Assembly (NCBI GenBank): GCA_964017065.1
Contig: OZ024783.1
Coordinates: 3,639,932-3,703,931 of the forward strand
Source of the DNA: Haliclona indistincta
Taxonomy: Eukaryota > Porifera > Demospongiae > Haplosclerida > Chalinidae
Direction of reading: 5' to 3'
Length of the DNA stretch: 64,000 nucleotides
The notes beneath the pieces are model-generated. The model was given only the letters and a program-made list of their open reading frames with translations. It was not told the origin of the DNA and ran no database searches. Positions 50,690 to 62,787 of this stretch are shown here, in pieces. The translations under genes and the position numbers were made by a program. How positions within the stretch are numbered: position 1 is the stretch's first letter; every line of letters begins with the position of its first letter.

Positions 50690-51300
50690 TGCAGTGATCT
50701 TGAGACTAAAGTGCAGTAAGTTGCATACTAATCTGGTAGACCTGATGTGTAAGAATGCTGTGAAAGCACTGAAATGAATAAAATGTCATTTTATAGTGAT
50801 CTTGAGACTAAAGTGCAGTAAGTAGCATACTAATCTGGTAGACTTGATGTGTAAGAATGCTGTGATAGCACAGAAATGGAGAAAATGTCATTTCATAGTG
50901 ATCTTGAGACTGAAGTGCAGTAAGTAGCATACTAATCTGGTAGACTTGATGTGTAAGAATGCTGTGATAGCACAGAAATGAATAAATTGTCATTTCATAG
51001 TGATCTTGAGACTGAAGTGTAGTAAGTTGCATATACTAATACAGTGGAGCTAGTGTGTGAGAATACTGTAAATGAAAAGATGCACTCTCATAGTAATTGT
51101 GGTACTAAAATGCAGTAAATTGTGTAGTACTTCAGTAGATCTGTTATGTCAAAATGCTGTAATGACACTAAAATCTATTTTCTTAATTATTTCAGAACAA
51201 TCACAATTCTTACACATCAAGTCTACCAGATTAGTATGCTACTTACTGCACTTTAGTCTCAATATCACTATCAAATGACATTTTCTCCATTTTTGTGCTA
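50690..51300. repeat. ~102-bp tandem repeat at the centre of the inverted repeat
   Basis: Units starting GTGATCTTGAGACTRAAGTG recur at about 50,694, 50,796, 50,898 and 51,000. From about 51,196 to the gap the same unit appears as its reverse complement (TCTACCAGATTAGTATGC, TTTAGTCTCAATATCAC). The fold centre is therefore near 51,100. Confidence 0.85.
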
Positions 51301-51500
51301 NNNNNNNNNNNNNNNNNNNNNNNNNNNNNNNNNNNNNNNNNNNNNNNNNNNNNNNNNNNNNNNNNNNNNNNNNNNNNNNNNNNNNNNNNNNNNNNNNNNN
51401 NNNNNNNNNNNNNNNNNNNNNNNNNNNNNNNNNNNNNNNNNNNNNNNNNNNNNNNNNNNNNNNNNNNNNNNNNNNNNNNNNNNNNNNNNNNNNNNNNNNN
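51301..51500. other. Assembly gap (200 N)
   Basis: 200 undetermined bases lie inside the right half of the inverted repeat, where the mirror of the tandem array should be. A round 200 suggests a scaffold placeholder and not a measured size. Confidence 0.95.
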
Positions 51501-53087
51501 GTTGTCACTCATTATGACAAACCTGATGTTCATTCTCCTAGAACAAAATTGGTGTTTTATTGTCCTCTTTCTGATTTCACAAAATTAATAGCCTGAGTGA
51601 GAGAGAGAAAGAGAGAGAGAAAGTGACTAATTTCGATAACATTAAGACACTTAAAATCTAAGGCTACACACAAAAACAACAGTGAATAAAATGAACCAGA
51701 GAGCCTATTATGGCCATAATTATCATTATTAGAAGATTATGCAAAACGTTATTATACAAGGCCTGCATAGCCAGGAATTTACAGAGAGGGCTCTTTTTCG
51801 TGTGGTGCAGAGCGCTGCTGAAAATTTTGTCTTATTAAAAATCATGATGGCCATGTCAATTGATTTTTTACGATAATTCTCGTGAACAGTCGCATATGAC
51901 TACCTAAATGTGCTTTTTTCACTGCAATTCTTCCGAGAAAACAAGCTGCTTCAATTTTGGCTAAGAAAGTGGACCCTTTTCCCAAGAAAAGTGTACTTTT
52001 TTGCTAAGGAAAGTGGACCTTTCAGGAGACTGAGCGGTTACCCCTTTGAGTTACGTGTTTTGTTAAGAGGAAGACACCAAAAGTTTTTGCTCGAATATTT
52101 TTCTACACATTCTGTTGCGTTAATCCTCCTAAATTAATTATCAAGCATCAGTAGTCTAATTTTAACTATTGTGCAACAGAGGCTGCTAGCCATGCACGTG
52201 TGTGCCTGTTGGTACTACAGTATGTAGGTAAAGTGCTCGGTATTTTTGTACAAGACAAATTTCTTTTCAGTTTGTGATTACAAGTGTGCTGTTCATGCAG
52301 GTAGCCTTGGATGCGTTAACAAGACAAGCATGAAACAAATTCACTGTCAATTGAAGCAGCTGAATGCGTACTAGCTATACGGCGGTCTAGACTCTCATTT
52401 ACAGGAAAACCTACAATCTGACCATCTCTACCTATTGATAGACTCACCAGTTCTGCTCAGAGATCATGTGCAGGTGCTCAGGACCTTCAACTAATAAACA
52501 AGCTATCACATTTCACATTTAGCCGATTGTAGCTGAGATTCCTCCTCGTTACAACGCCTTTTCATTGTCACACAGAAGTTTAAAAGGCTCAGGTCCACTT
52601 GGCTCGTAGTAGAATAGAATGCTAGACAGCAGTACTAACTCATCTTCAGTGGATTTCAATCGCCTTTAGGTTCCTATAAACAGCAGCCTTCTTTACTAAA
52701 GTAGTCCCAGACGAAGATCTGCGTGCTTTTCAAGCTAGTGCTGTCGGTACGCCATTGTCTAGTCGATTCCTGCACCAGCCCCACCTTCTCAGTATACTGA
52801 ACCCGCCCAATGATAGTTACAAACCGAGAACCCTAACACCGCACGTGCCGTGAGGGATCCCGTGTTTTCTTGCGTATCAATCGGAGAAAAGTTTCCGAAC
52901 CGGGTGGCGAGGATGGTGGTCGACGACGTGCGAGAAAGAACTAGAAGCAGCTCAATTTGTTGGAGCAACTGTATCACCGAGGCTTGCCCATGTACGCCAC
53001 TGTAAAATTAATTTTTATTCTATTATGAGTGTATAAATTGAAGTTTTGCCTGAATTTCCACAAACTCTTTTTGTCATTTTTATTCAG

Positions 53088-53350
53088 TTCCATCACTCGG
53101 GAGGAATTGGTTTGGGAAATTGGTCAAAATCTTGGCTTCCATTTACAACCACCATGGAGCTCTCGGGAACATCATAGTAACTCTTATCACTGTAGCTGGG
53201 ATCATGCGAATTGTTCTATTCATAGTGCTAATGGTGTGTGCTGTGACCAGTATCAGATCCTTGTATAAAGAAATGTACATTTTAATGGACCGAGTTGAAA
53301 AATTCCAGACATTCTGGATAAGAGTTTATGCCGTTCTTTTGCTGTTTTAG
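53088..53350 (+). other. Orphan open segment with one membrane helix, unidentified
   Basis: It is open on the + strand after a pyrimidine-rich TTATTCAG at 53,080-53,087. The encoded stretch has a strong hydrophobic segment (NIIVTLITVAGIMRIVLFIV), then a charged amphipathic tail, and a stop at the TAG of CTGTTTTAG. It has no counterpart in the intact CEP85-like gene, and it abuts the start of the duplicated CEP85-like exon. It could be an exon from another gene, a retroelement remnant, or chance. Confidence 0.3.
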
Positions 53351-54692
<1,342 letters not shown>

Positions 54693-54694
54693 GA

Positions 54695-55055
54695 ATCAAC
54701 TTGTACTTTTATTTATATCATTATTATTATTCGTAAAAAACACTCGATTATTATACATGATCAAATTTCAGAGATGACAATGAAAATTTTTATTCATATC
54801 AAAAATTTTCTATAATGTGACTCAAAGCTGGTAGTGTAAGCTTGCAAGTTATCACAATACTGAACTGGGATAGTAAAATTAAGCGGATGAACTTTTGTCA
54901 TTTCCTGCAACAGTATAGTAGCAGATTTGTTTTGAAATAATCCTGTATGATTATGTTGATGTTAGCATGCTACAGCTTGCATATAAAAGTTAATATTAAG
55001 TCTAATTTTTAGGCAAAAAATGACCCTTGTATCTGACTAGACTACTGTCCAGTGT
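54695..55055. other. Convergent intergenic region, CEP85-like fragment and PTR-D
   Basis: This is a duplicate of 36,388-36,618 with about 130 bp of extra DNA at about 54,845-54,990 of unknown origin. No gene. Confidence 0.5.
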
Positions 55056-56663
55056 TCACAAACTAACAACTGTGATTCCCACAGTGTTATTCTTTCTCCT
55101 GTGCTCCTCTTCCTGGTCAAAGTACCTCTCATAGTGTTCCTCCGCTATGGCCTGTATGTTGACGTGCCTCTCCCTCTCTCTCAGCTTGTATCGCTTGCCG
55201 GCAAAACAGAACAGAGTGAAAGACAGTATTAGAAGAAGTGATAGCACCAGGTAGTAGTAGAACCCACAACTGGGAGTGGCTGTGGGGAAGTAGTGTCCAA
55301 TGAAATACTGTAGTGTGTGATGTATTGTAGATCCGAAACTAAGCATCATTACGGCAAAACCCATCATTACACCTCTCATCCTGTTTGGGGTCTGAGCCAT
55401 GATGAATTCAACCGAAGTGCAGAACACGAGTCCAGTTGCAATTCCGATGATAAGGTCGGACAAGATCAACCAGTAGAAAGGGACTGGTATAGTGTTAGTT
55501 GGTTTGTGGTCCTCAAACATACAGTGGACTGTGGTGTTGCTTTGCAAGTGCCCAATTGTGTCCAGTGTAAGGTTCATCAGAATTGCCAAACAGCACAGAG
55601 CCAGTCCTGCAGCTCCTCTTTTTATCAAACTGGGCATACGATTGTGTAGCAGAGGGAATACTGCAAATCGATAGATGGGTAGAAGAATAATAGCAGATGA
55701 GTACAAGATCATGTGCCACAAGCGACCAACACACTCAAGTAGTCCTTGTGGAGTAGGAATTACATGTACTTGGAAAAAATCTATGTTTTGTATAAGATTG
55801 TTCATAATAAAAGCTCCATATGACGCAAGAAACATTGGCATTAGTCTGAAAAAAGTCTTGACATCCTCCACCTCTTCTTCTGTGAAAGGTCCTCCGAATT
55901 TGTCCTTGCCATAGTCCAAGCGTGATGGTTCTTCCTCATCTATGTATGTCAAGGCACTGCGGTGCTCAGGGTACTTTGTCTTGCGAGCGTAGTTGAGCAC
56001 TGCAAAGATAATTCTGAATGGATTACTGCTTCTGAAATGGACATCAAACCATCTGTGACAGAGACAGTCAGACAACAGAACTACCAATAAGCTGATGAAT
56101 GTCAAGGTTAGATAGAACTCAAGAATATATTGTTGAAACTGTGGCAGGATTAGACACACTGGTAGATGTTGAACAAGAATCCCGACAGTAGCTGCCCAAC
56201 AATACCACTGCACTACTGCACTGATGTCATCAGCTGAGGCTCCTATCATTTGGTCTATTATAAACGGCAGTGAATTGGTTGCAAACGTACCGACACCAAA
56301 AGTAGCAGCAGGCACAGACAAGAGCATCACAACAAATGCTGCTATTGTCCAGTTAAACTGCAACATGACAAAAGAGATCAAAATGACCAAATATCCTATT
56401 GCTGAGAAGAAGAATCCGACCACAATGGCACAATATCTTCCCAGCAAAGAGTCACCTATCCATCCAGCAACTGGGAGTACCATCAGCACAATGGTGTATA
56501 AAGCGGGAAGATATTCAACAACAAGCTCATTACTCAGAAAAGTAAATCTTTCAGTGGTTTTAATCAAGATGATTTTGAAGCCAAAGGCCTCGAAGCTAAT
56601 CAGACCACTCCACAACAAGAGAAGCGAAACAGCTCGAGAAAATGGTTTGCAGCACTTCTTCAT
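55056..56663 (-). CDS. PTR/POT-family MFS transporter, copy D (intact, intronless)
   Basis: A single exon encodes 535 residues, about 96 percent identical to copy A and of the same length. GWIGDSLLGRYCAI (67-80, with Cys replacing the usual Arg), GTFATNSLPFIIDQM and EEEVEDVKTFFRLMPMF identify the family. Helix 1 carries FEAFGFK in place of the ERFxYY proton motif, as in copy A. The frame is fully open, and most differences from copy A are conservative, which suggests it is still under selection or very young. It lies downstream of, and on the same strand as, HypX-C and is convergent with the CEP85-like fragment. Its substrate is unknown. Confidence 0.87.
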   Translation of the reverse strand: MKKCCKPFSRAVSLLLLWSGLISFEAFGFKIILIKTTERFTFLSNELVVEYLPALYTIVLMVLPVAGWIGDSLLGRYCAIVVGFFFSAIGYLVILISFVMLQFNWTIAAFVVMLLSVPAATFGVGTFATNSLPFIIDQMIGASADDISAVVQWYCWAATVGILVQHLPVCLILPQFQQYILEFYLTLTFISLLVVLLSDCLCHRWFDVHFRSSNPFRIIFAVLNYARKTKYPEHRSALTYIDEEEPSRLDYGKDKFGGPFTEEEVEDVKTFFRLMPMFLASYGAFIMNNLIQNIDFFQVHVIPTPQGLLECVGRLWHMILYSSAIILLPIYRFAVFPLLHNRMPSLIKRGAAGLALCCLAILMNLTLDTIGHLQSNTTVHCMFEDHKPTNTIPVPFYWLILSDLIIGIATGLVFCTSVEFIMAQTPNRMRGVMMGFAVMMLSFGSTIHHTLQYFIGHYFPTATPSCGFYYYLVLSLLLILSFTLFCFAGKRYKLRERERHVNIQAIAEEHYERYFDQEEEHRRKNNTVGITVVSL

Positions 56664-57473
56664 AACCGACGATTCTTGTGAACCTCTACACCTGCATGTG
56701 TGCCTAGCTCAAACAACTGAAAGTACTCTCTTGTTTCACAAACAGAAATACACAAAAGGAAATCACATGCAATGTTTTGCAATGCTATTCTTTCAGTCTG
56801 TTTGTGTAACTAGCGATAGTATGCAAACATACAATCACGATAGCCGTTCTATTGTGTTATTGTAGAATAAATGTTCTTTACTGGCTGCCAACCAGTACTT
56901 ACTGTAACATTTTATGTCTTCGATATTATCTTATTTTGAAAACAATTGTACAGCTATAGCATAATAACAACTTATAAGTAGATAATGACAGATTAAGCTA
57001 CAGCTTCATTTTACTTTAATTGATTAAGGATGGGTCACTTCAAAGTCTGTTCAAAGAATTGCTGTTGACACTTCTATTAGTTGTCAGACAGGTTGAACCA
57101 ATTCCAATCACAAAACAATGATAATTATATCAGCAATTAAAATTATTCAGACTGCAGTAAAGCAAATTATAAAATTATCCGATGCAATAATAAATCATTC
57201 AGACTGCTGTAGAGAAACTAGTTAGACTGTAGTGAAGCAAAATAAAATTATGTAAAGCAACAATAAAATTATTCAGACAGCATGCAAATATTTAGACTGC
57301 AATAAACCAATATTAAAAATTATTCAGACTAAACCAATAAAATTATATTTATTCAGACTGAATAAAATTATACAGACAGCAGTAAAGCAATGACGAAATT
57401 ATTGAGATGATAGTAAAATATACTGCATAACATCTACAAATGACTTTTGATCTGACAACATGTATTCTGTTCA
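56664..57473. repeat. Module-3 intergenic DNA with ATTCAGACTGCAGTAAAGCA minisatellite
   Basis: Equivalent to 38,227-38,989. The repeat array at about 57,135-57,420 is most similar in unit order to the module-2 array (43,365-43,675), sharing the CATGCAAATATTTAGACTGC and CTAAACCAATAAAATTATAT variants. This indicates that modules 2 and 3 are the closest pair there. Confidence 0.75.
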
Positions 57474-59336
57474 CTAGTGATAGACAAACTTTCTGCGTGC
57501 ATTGTGATAAGATAAGTCACAAAAGTTTATTTTCATTTTCTGTAGTTCCTGATGTCTGTGTGCTTCAACCTCATTCAACCATTCATCGGTCATTCTCAAC
57601 TTCTTCTCTTCAAGGAGCGATGGCAGGTGTGGGCTGTTTGCTAGTCGCTGGGCTTCCATTGGTACTCTTAAGGCAAACTCGGATTTATTGCTACCTACTA
57701 TTCTGCTGTACATTCCAATGTCAACCGCTTCTTTGGCTAGCATAGGCTTAACTGTTTCAGTTATCTCGAGTGCTTTTGAGTCTCCGACACGATTGGGTAA
57801 AAAGTGGGTCCAATATTCAGAGCCATGTAGATTCATTGATTTGTAGTGAGGGTTGATAACAACCCCATTGTGAGCCCAGATTAAGTCAGCTGCTAGGGGC
57901 ATCATGGCTCCTCCTGCTCCAGCATTTCCCTGCAGAGCAGCTATGGTCAACTTGTTCTTCATCGTAAATATCTCTTTCACCACATCATTGATGGCGTTGA
58001 TATTAGACCACGACTCGGCGGTTGGATTTTCTGCATTCTCTATCATGTTCAAGTGGATTCCATTACTGAAGTAGTCATGTCCTCCCATTAAAACAACCAC
58101 ATTGGAATGACGATCTTGAGCAGCAAGTCTCAGCACGGATGCAAGTCTTTGGCATTGAGAGGTACTCATTGCTCCATTGTAGAAATTAAAGTGGACATAT
58201 CTGACTTTTCCCTGCCTTGTGGTCCAGACCTCTTGGAACGTTTTTAGAGTCTATCCAAAGGGCACCTGAAGTGTTGGCTCGGGAGCTTTTGGGGTGTTTC
58301 TGATGATCTCTTGTGGTAGAACAGAGGTTGCTGGAAGCTTGAGAGCGCCTTTTCCTGGTTTGCTTTTCATGTGAGACACCCAGACACCTTTCCCGTCAGC
58401 AGTTTTGATCAACACTGCACCGTTTCGTTGGGCAATCACATCACCAGGTTCTGCAGCATCTTCAAAAGTTGGCTCTTTCAGTAGCAGGCTGTCGTACTCC
58501 ACATGAGCACCGTACACCAAAAGTGACTCCCCATAGTTAGTGTTGTATATTGCTCCTGGTTGAGTGTCTGACATACGAATGATTTGAGCAGCTTTTTCAG
58601 CTGTTGTTGACCAATCGACTGTGCGAGTTTTCTTTGTCATTTTCTTTTGAAGATGACCCTTGACAGATGGGTCATCATATCGCAATGGTTGAGGAGGGAC
58701 TCCCTGTTGGTAGTTTTTGATGGCTTTCATGACAGTTTCAACCGCACATTCTGTAATCTCGGACATATAGAGACTTGACTTGGTAGCTTCTCGAGTGATT
58801 GGAAAGGTTCCAGCTCCATAGATGTCTCCAGCATCCATTTCATCATCAGCTTGCAGGACTGTTACTCCACATTCTTTTGCATTGTCATGCAGTGCCCAGT
58901 CAATTGAGAACATTCCTCGGTCACCAGTTATTCCAGGATGCACTATGAGACAAGGTGTGTCTGTGTTCTTGTATAGCTCTTGTGGAATGCGTTTTGTGAG
59001 GAAAGGACAGAGAATAAGATCTGGCTTGGTTGCTGTAGCAGTTTCCACCATAGCTTGTGTGGAAGCTCCTTCACAAATTGAGACTGTGTGACCACAATGG
59101 TTTAGTTCAGTACTGAGGCGCTGACTGAGGCTGTTGTTTGAGTTGCAGAAGAAGAGAATATTGAGTTTCTTTCCAAGGCCTGGGTTGGTTGGCTCTTGCA
59201 CTGCCAATGAATGAGCAGGTCGATGCTTATTAAGACAAGCAGAACTGCTGGCTGGAAATGACCGAACAAGACTTGTTGAAAGAATTCTGCTCTGGAATCG
59301 AGCAAGACTACTAAAGATGAACCGCGTTGCTGACAT
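57474..59336 (-). pseudogene. HypX-like protein, copy C (single nonsense codon)
   Basis: From the ATG at 59,336 the frame is open for 361 codons, then TAG at 58,251-58,253 replaces the CAG of FGQTPKTFQEIW. The frame then resumes and stays open to the normal stop at 57,474. No indel is present. The stop removes the whole crotonase domain, leaving only the formyltransferase half. Identity with copy A is about 96 percent. The clean single lesion means the copy died recently, is polymorphic, or is read through; I cannot tell which. The MTS-like N-terminus is unchanged. Confidence 0.88.
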
Positions 59337-59656
59337 GGTACAACTATCTGTTGACTAGATGTTTTTAATTCAGCTGCTGCTAATGCCCTCTCTTGGTTTG
59401 AATCAGCTTTTTATACCAGACACTTGAGAGTATGCATGAGGTCAATGGGATGAGATTATGGTTTTAAGGATATCCTGTTCCAAAGTTCATTTTGTCTCTG
59501 ACGTAGAATTATGATGACGTGAAGTGGTTAACAGAGGTGCATGATGTCATAGTGCGTAACCATGCAAGTGTTGAATATCATTATTTGTTGATATACATCA
59601 CAATACATTTGGGGTCTATTACAACAATGTGGTTTGGCGTACTATAATCATTAGTT

Positions 59657-60395
59657 GTTAAACCATAGTATGAATAATTCTCTTTGATGTAACGACCGTT
59701 AATGAGGGCTATAAATCGTGTACAGCCCGCTCGCGTTTCAAGATGGCCGCCGCGTTCGAGAATCCACAAACAAACGGCGCTCGGGCTGCTCTGGGGTCTT
59801 CCTGCGATGCAAGGTAGCTAGCTAGACGTCAGGCAAGCAGCGCACTATGGTTTAAAGTAGTTATATACCTCACAGTCGGTATCAGGAGCACATGAACAGA
59901 AGGAGCGTGCAACTATAAACCGCGCGTTAGTGCCAACAGTGTATAATTAGATTCACAGATGTGTGCTCAGAACTTCCATATTTGGAAGTTTTTGTGCTTC
60001 ATTAAATATGCGTGACGTACATTCTGTGCACGTGATACATAATATATCTAAGTGCGGCAAGAGAGGATGGCGCGAACCCATCGACGTCTTAGTCAGGCCA
60101 GCTCCAAGAGAAAGCTGATCATGCTGTCTCCCCGGCGGATCCGTTTACAACAAGTGAAGAACTGGCCCGTGAGGAGCGCAATAAAAGCTGGGATGACCGT
60201 ATTCAAGGCTTTTCAAGCTGAGCAACACCAGGCGCGCTCGCAGTCGTAAACTTACCAAGTAATGCGCGTTAAATAGATATGACGTACGTTCATACCTAGG
60301 TAAAGCGGAAGTACGTCATTAATTATTAAAGTGTTGGCACTGTACGTTGCACGCTCCTTTTGTTCATGTGCTCCTGTCGGTATATAACTACTATT
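59657..60395. mobile_element. Module-3-specific insertion: two adjacent inverted-repeat elements
   Basis: Modules 1 and 2 run uninterrupted from CTATAATCATTAGTTAATATTC to ACATAATAGATATTCAC; module 3 has about 740 extra bp. One element has ends TTAAACCATAGT / ACTATGGTTTAA (about 59,658-59,856) and carries AAGATGGCCGCCGCG. The next has arms at 59,858-59,912 and 60,345-60,390 (CAGGAGCACATGAACARAAG, GGAGCGTGCAAC). It holds a 65-codon basic open frame at 60,052-60,249 that I do not recognise. Confidence 0.65.
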
Positions 60396-61100
60396 TACAT
60401 AATAGATATTCACAACATTTGATCCAATATTGACGTGCACATGGAATGTACACTGCTTGTGATGTAAGTATTTTGGTTCTGTTATTAGATGTTATCTCTG
60501 TCTGGTACAAAGCATCAGCCATAGTGCACACACTAACTGACATGCAAAACTTAGCACATTAAATCGATACAAACCCTCATAATTGGAATTTCTCTTATCA
60601 CATACCTTCATAGGTTAGTCTACTTTATCTGAAACCAAACGAACTCATCTAAATCAGTGGAAGTTATCACAAAGCAGACATCTGAACCAAGAATGAGCTC
60701 TGTAATGAATCCCTTGCCATTTTATAGTTTATGCCAAAGTAACCACATGATTGAATACTGTTAGTTGACTAAGATTTTTGTGTTTTGGAAGTGAGATCTG
60801 CTTCAACACAACACTGCATTTACACAATGAACTAACAGAAACTGCGACCATAGCTTCTCAAGTATGTTATGATGATATTGCTATAGACAGTTGTGCATGC
60901 ATGGTATTACTCCAGTCTATGAATGTAACGCATTAAAAGCTAAAGTACGTAGCTTAATAGTCAAATCTATGCAATGGTGATGTAATCCGTTTACTTGAGT
61001 GGTACTGCTTCTCTTAGTGTGGAGTGCATGGTTTGATGGCTTTGCATGTTTTTTCAACTCTTTTAACTCCCCAAGTATGTTATGATCATCAAAATTAATA
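60396..61100. other. Module-3 intergenic DNA with PTR N-terminal relic
   Basis: Collinear with 45,950-46,690. The decayed first-helix PTR sequence (GTAATCCGTTTACTTGAGTGG ... GGCTTTGCATG) is at about 60,975-61,055. No intact gene. Confidence 0.55.
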
Positions 61101-62348
61101 CAAGAAATTAAAAAGATTTCTATCGAAATCAAAAGGATGTAGTGATGAAGAAATCTACCACTGGTTCACAATGTAAACCAACAAGGAACAAGCATAGAAT
61201 GGTAACACGATTGACTTGCTAACAGACCATAGATCCCTACATCAGTGGCTGCTGTGGCCAGACTATAGCTAGTTAAGCTATTTACTGTTGACTGACACTT
61301 TGAATAGAATTCAGCTTGTGACAAAATATTGATCTTATGTACAGCCACAGATGTAGGGATCTATGGTCTGTTAGCAAGTCAATCGTGTTACCATTCTATG
61401 CTTGTTCCTTGTTGGTTTACATTGTGAACCAGTGGTAGATTTCTTCATCACTACATCCTTTTGATTTCGATAGAAATCTTTTTAATTTCTTGTTTGTGTC
61501 CTTTTTTCTTTTTAGTGAAGTGCAGTTCAATATCATGCATGTACGGAGAAGTCTTTGTTTCCACCATTAGTTTAGTATTCCTGTTGTTGATGGCTTTTCT
61601 TAAACTTGTAGCTAAAATCATATATCAGGTCTGCCTAGTCGCCTACGCATGTATGCAGTGCATACGAGCCCCGCCCACACTTGCTTGTAGATCTACACGG
61701 CGGTTATAACTATCTGGCAAGTGCAGAATGGCGATCCTACACGAGCTTACCGTTCTTCGAAGACTCCAGACAAATGCCGGGTGTGTGTTCTCCGTGATAG
61801 TGATCCAATCATCCACACGGCGCAGCGATACTTTAGCTGCTTGGTCACGTGCACTACCCATTGCTAATTGGTCACGTGCGTATTGCGCAATCACAATAAT
61901 GGCGTCTAACACTAAGCTGACAATGGATCACGATCGAGAAATCGCGGAACTTAGATCGCCGTTACGCTAAAAACAAAGCTCAAAAGGCACATGCCAGGAG
62001 AATTTCACGACTGTTCGTGGATGTTTTGGTCTCGGCACTGCTCGCGTAAAGGCGCTAGGCGAGTTGAAGAAAGAAGAAAGAAAGAAAGAAAGAAGAAGAA
62101 AGAAGAAAACGAAGATGACGAAACTCGATTTTCACCGCTTACAGGTTCGTCACTTTAGTAACAATTTCGAGCAATCTCCTTGCTACTGTAAGATGGGGCA
62201 ACGCCAGAGAGCAGATCTAAGTGTCTAAAGACGTCTAAAATTCAACACCAGGCGAAATATCAGCGCTTGAACGCTAATACATTGTATGTAGCCGCCATCT
62301 TGTTTTCTCGTTCATCCCTACATAGGGAGACACTACCGTGTCTCCCTA
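61101..62348 (-). mobile_element. Terminal-hairpin element, copy 2 (uninterrupted, 1.25 kb)
   Basis: This is copy 1 in reverse orientation and without its nested insertions. The palindrome is at 61,101-61,490, and the terminal hairpin is at 62,323-62,348: arms TAGGGAGACAC / GTGTCTCCCTA around TACC. Inside are a (GAAA/GAAG)n tract at about 62,065-62,110 and AGCCGCCATCTTG near 62,291. It was inserted upstream of PTR-E into DNA that is continuous at about 46,676-46,700 (GATCATCAAATACAAACTG). The hairpin end abuts CTAA then T, as Helitron 3' ends do, but no TC start or Rep/helicase gene is seen. Confidence 0.75.
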
Positions 62349-62787
62349 ATAAACTGTTGTGGAATTTACTATAACACATTAGTTTTAGTACACCAAATTG
62401 AATTATAATTTTGGTATAAAATTGGGCATTCTATACAAGTACACAAGTACTTTTTATTTTGCCTAACAAATACTTCATGCTCTAAGTTTAAATCTGTAAG
62501 ACGATTTCGCATTCCAGTTGTAGCTTCTCCTGCTGTCGAAAAAAAACACGCTCTACTGGCTGGGGCTGAGGAAGCTAGAAACTAAAACTAAAATTAATGA
62601 AAAAACATTTAGTTACGGTTTAGTTTGCAGTGAGAATTTACTTATAGTTCTAGTTTTTGTTTAGTAAAGCCATGATTGATCTTTTAGTTTTAGTATTAGT
62701 TTAGTCTATTAAAACAAAATACCCTCTAGTATAAGGTGTTTTAGTTTTAACCAAAACAACACTATCTATGCAATAGTTAGGTCAGCT
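62349..62787. other. Intergenic, upstream of PTR-E
   Basis: It carries AGTTTTAGTTTAGT-rich low-complexity DNA at about 62,580-62,760 that is absent upstream of PTR-C. The last ~30 bp (CTATGCAATAGTTAGGTCAGCT) match the PTR-C leader. Confidence 0.45.

Larger units (their letters stand above)
48855..52906. mobile_element. ~4-kb element with ~1.4-kb near-identical inverted arms and 7-bp TSD
   Basis: The left arm at 48,855-50,254 and the right arm at 51,501-52,906 are reverse complements with only a few differences: one base near 49,093 / 52,670 and a small duplication of AAATGTG near 52,505. The termini are CACCCGGTTCGG and CCGAACCGGGTG. The direct repeat GCGAGGA lies at 48,848-48,854 and 52,907-52,913. 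The interior has a tandem array that itself turns into inverted orientation before a 200-N gap. I find no transposase. The open frame at 49,617-49,844 (-) and its mirror at 51,910-52,137 are the same DNA and are not supported as a gene. It may be a foldback transposon or the non-autonomous form of a long-TIR element. Confidence 0.75.

Noticed and set aside
61101..62348. Definite Helitron assignment for the terminal-hairpin element
   Set aside because: One end has a hairpin and CTAA/T junction, but the other end is a long palindrome with no TC start, and no Rep/helicase gene is visible.
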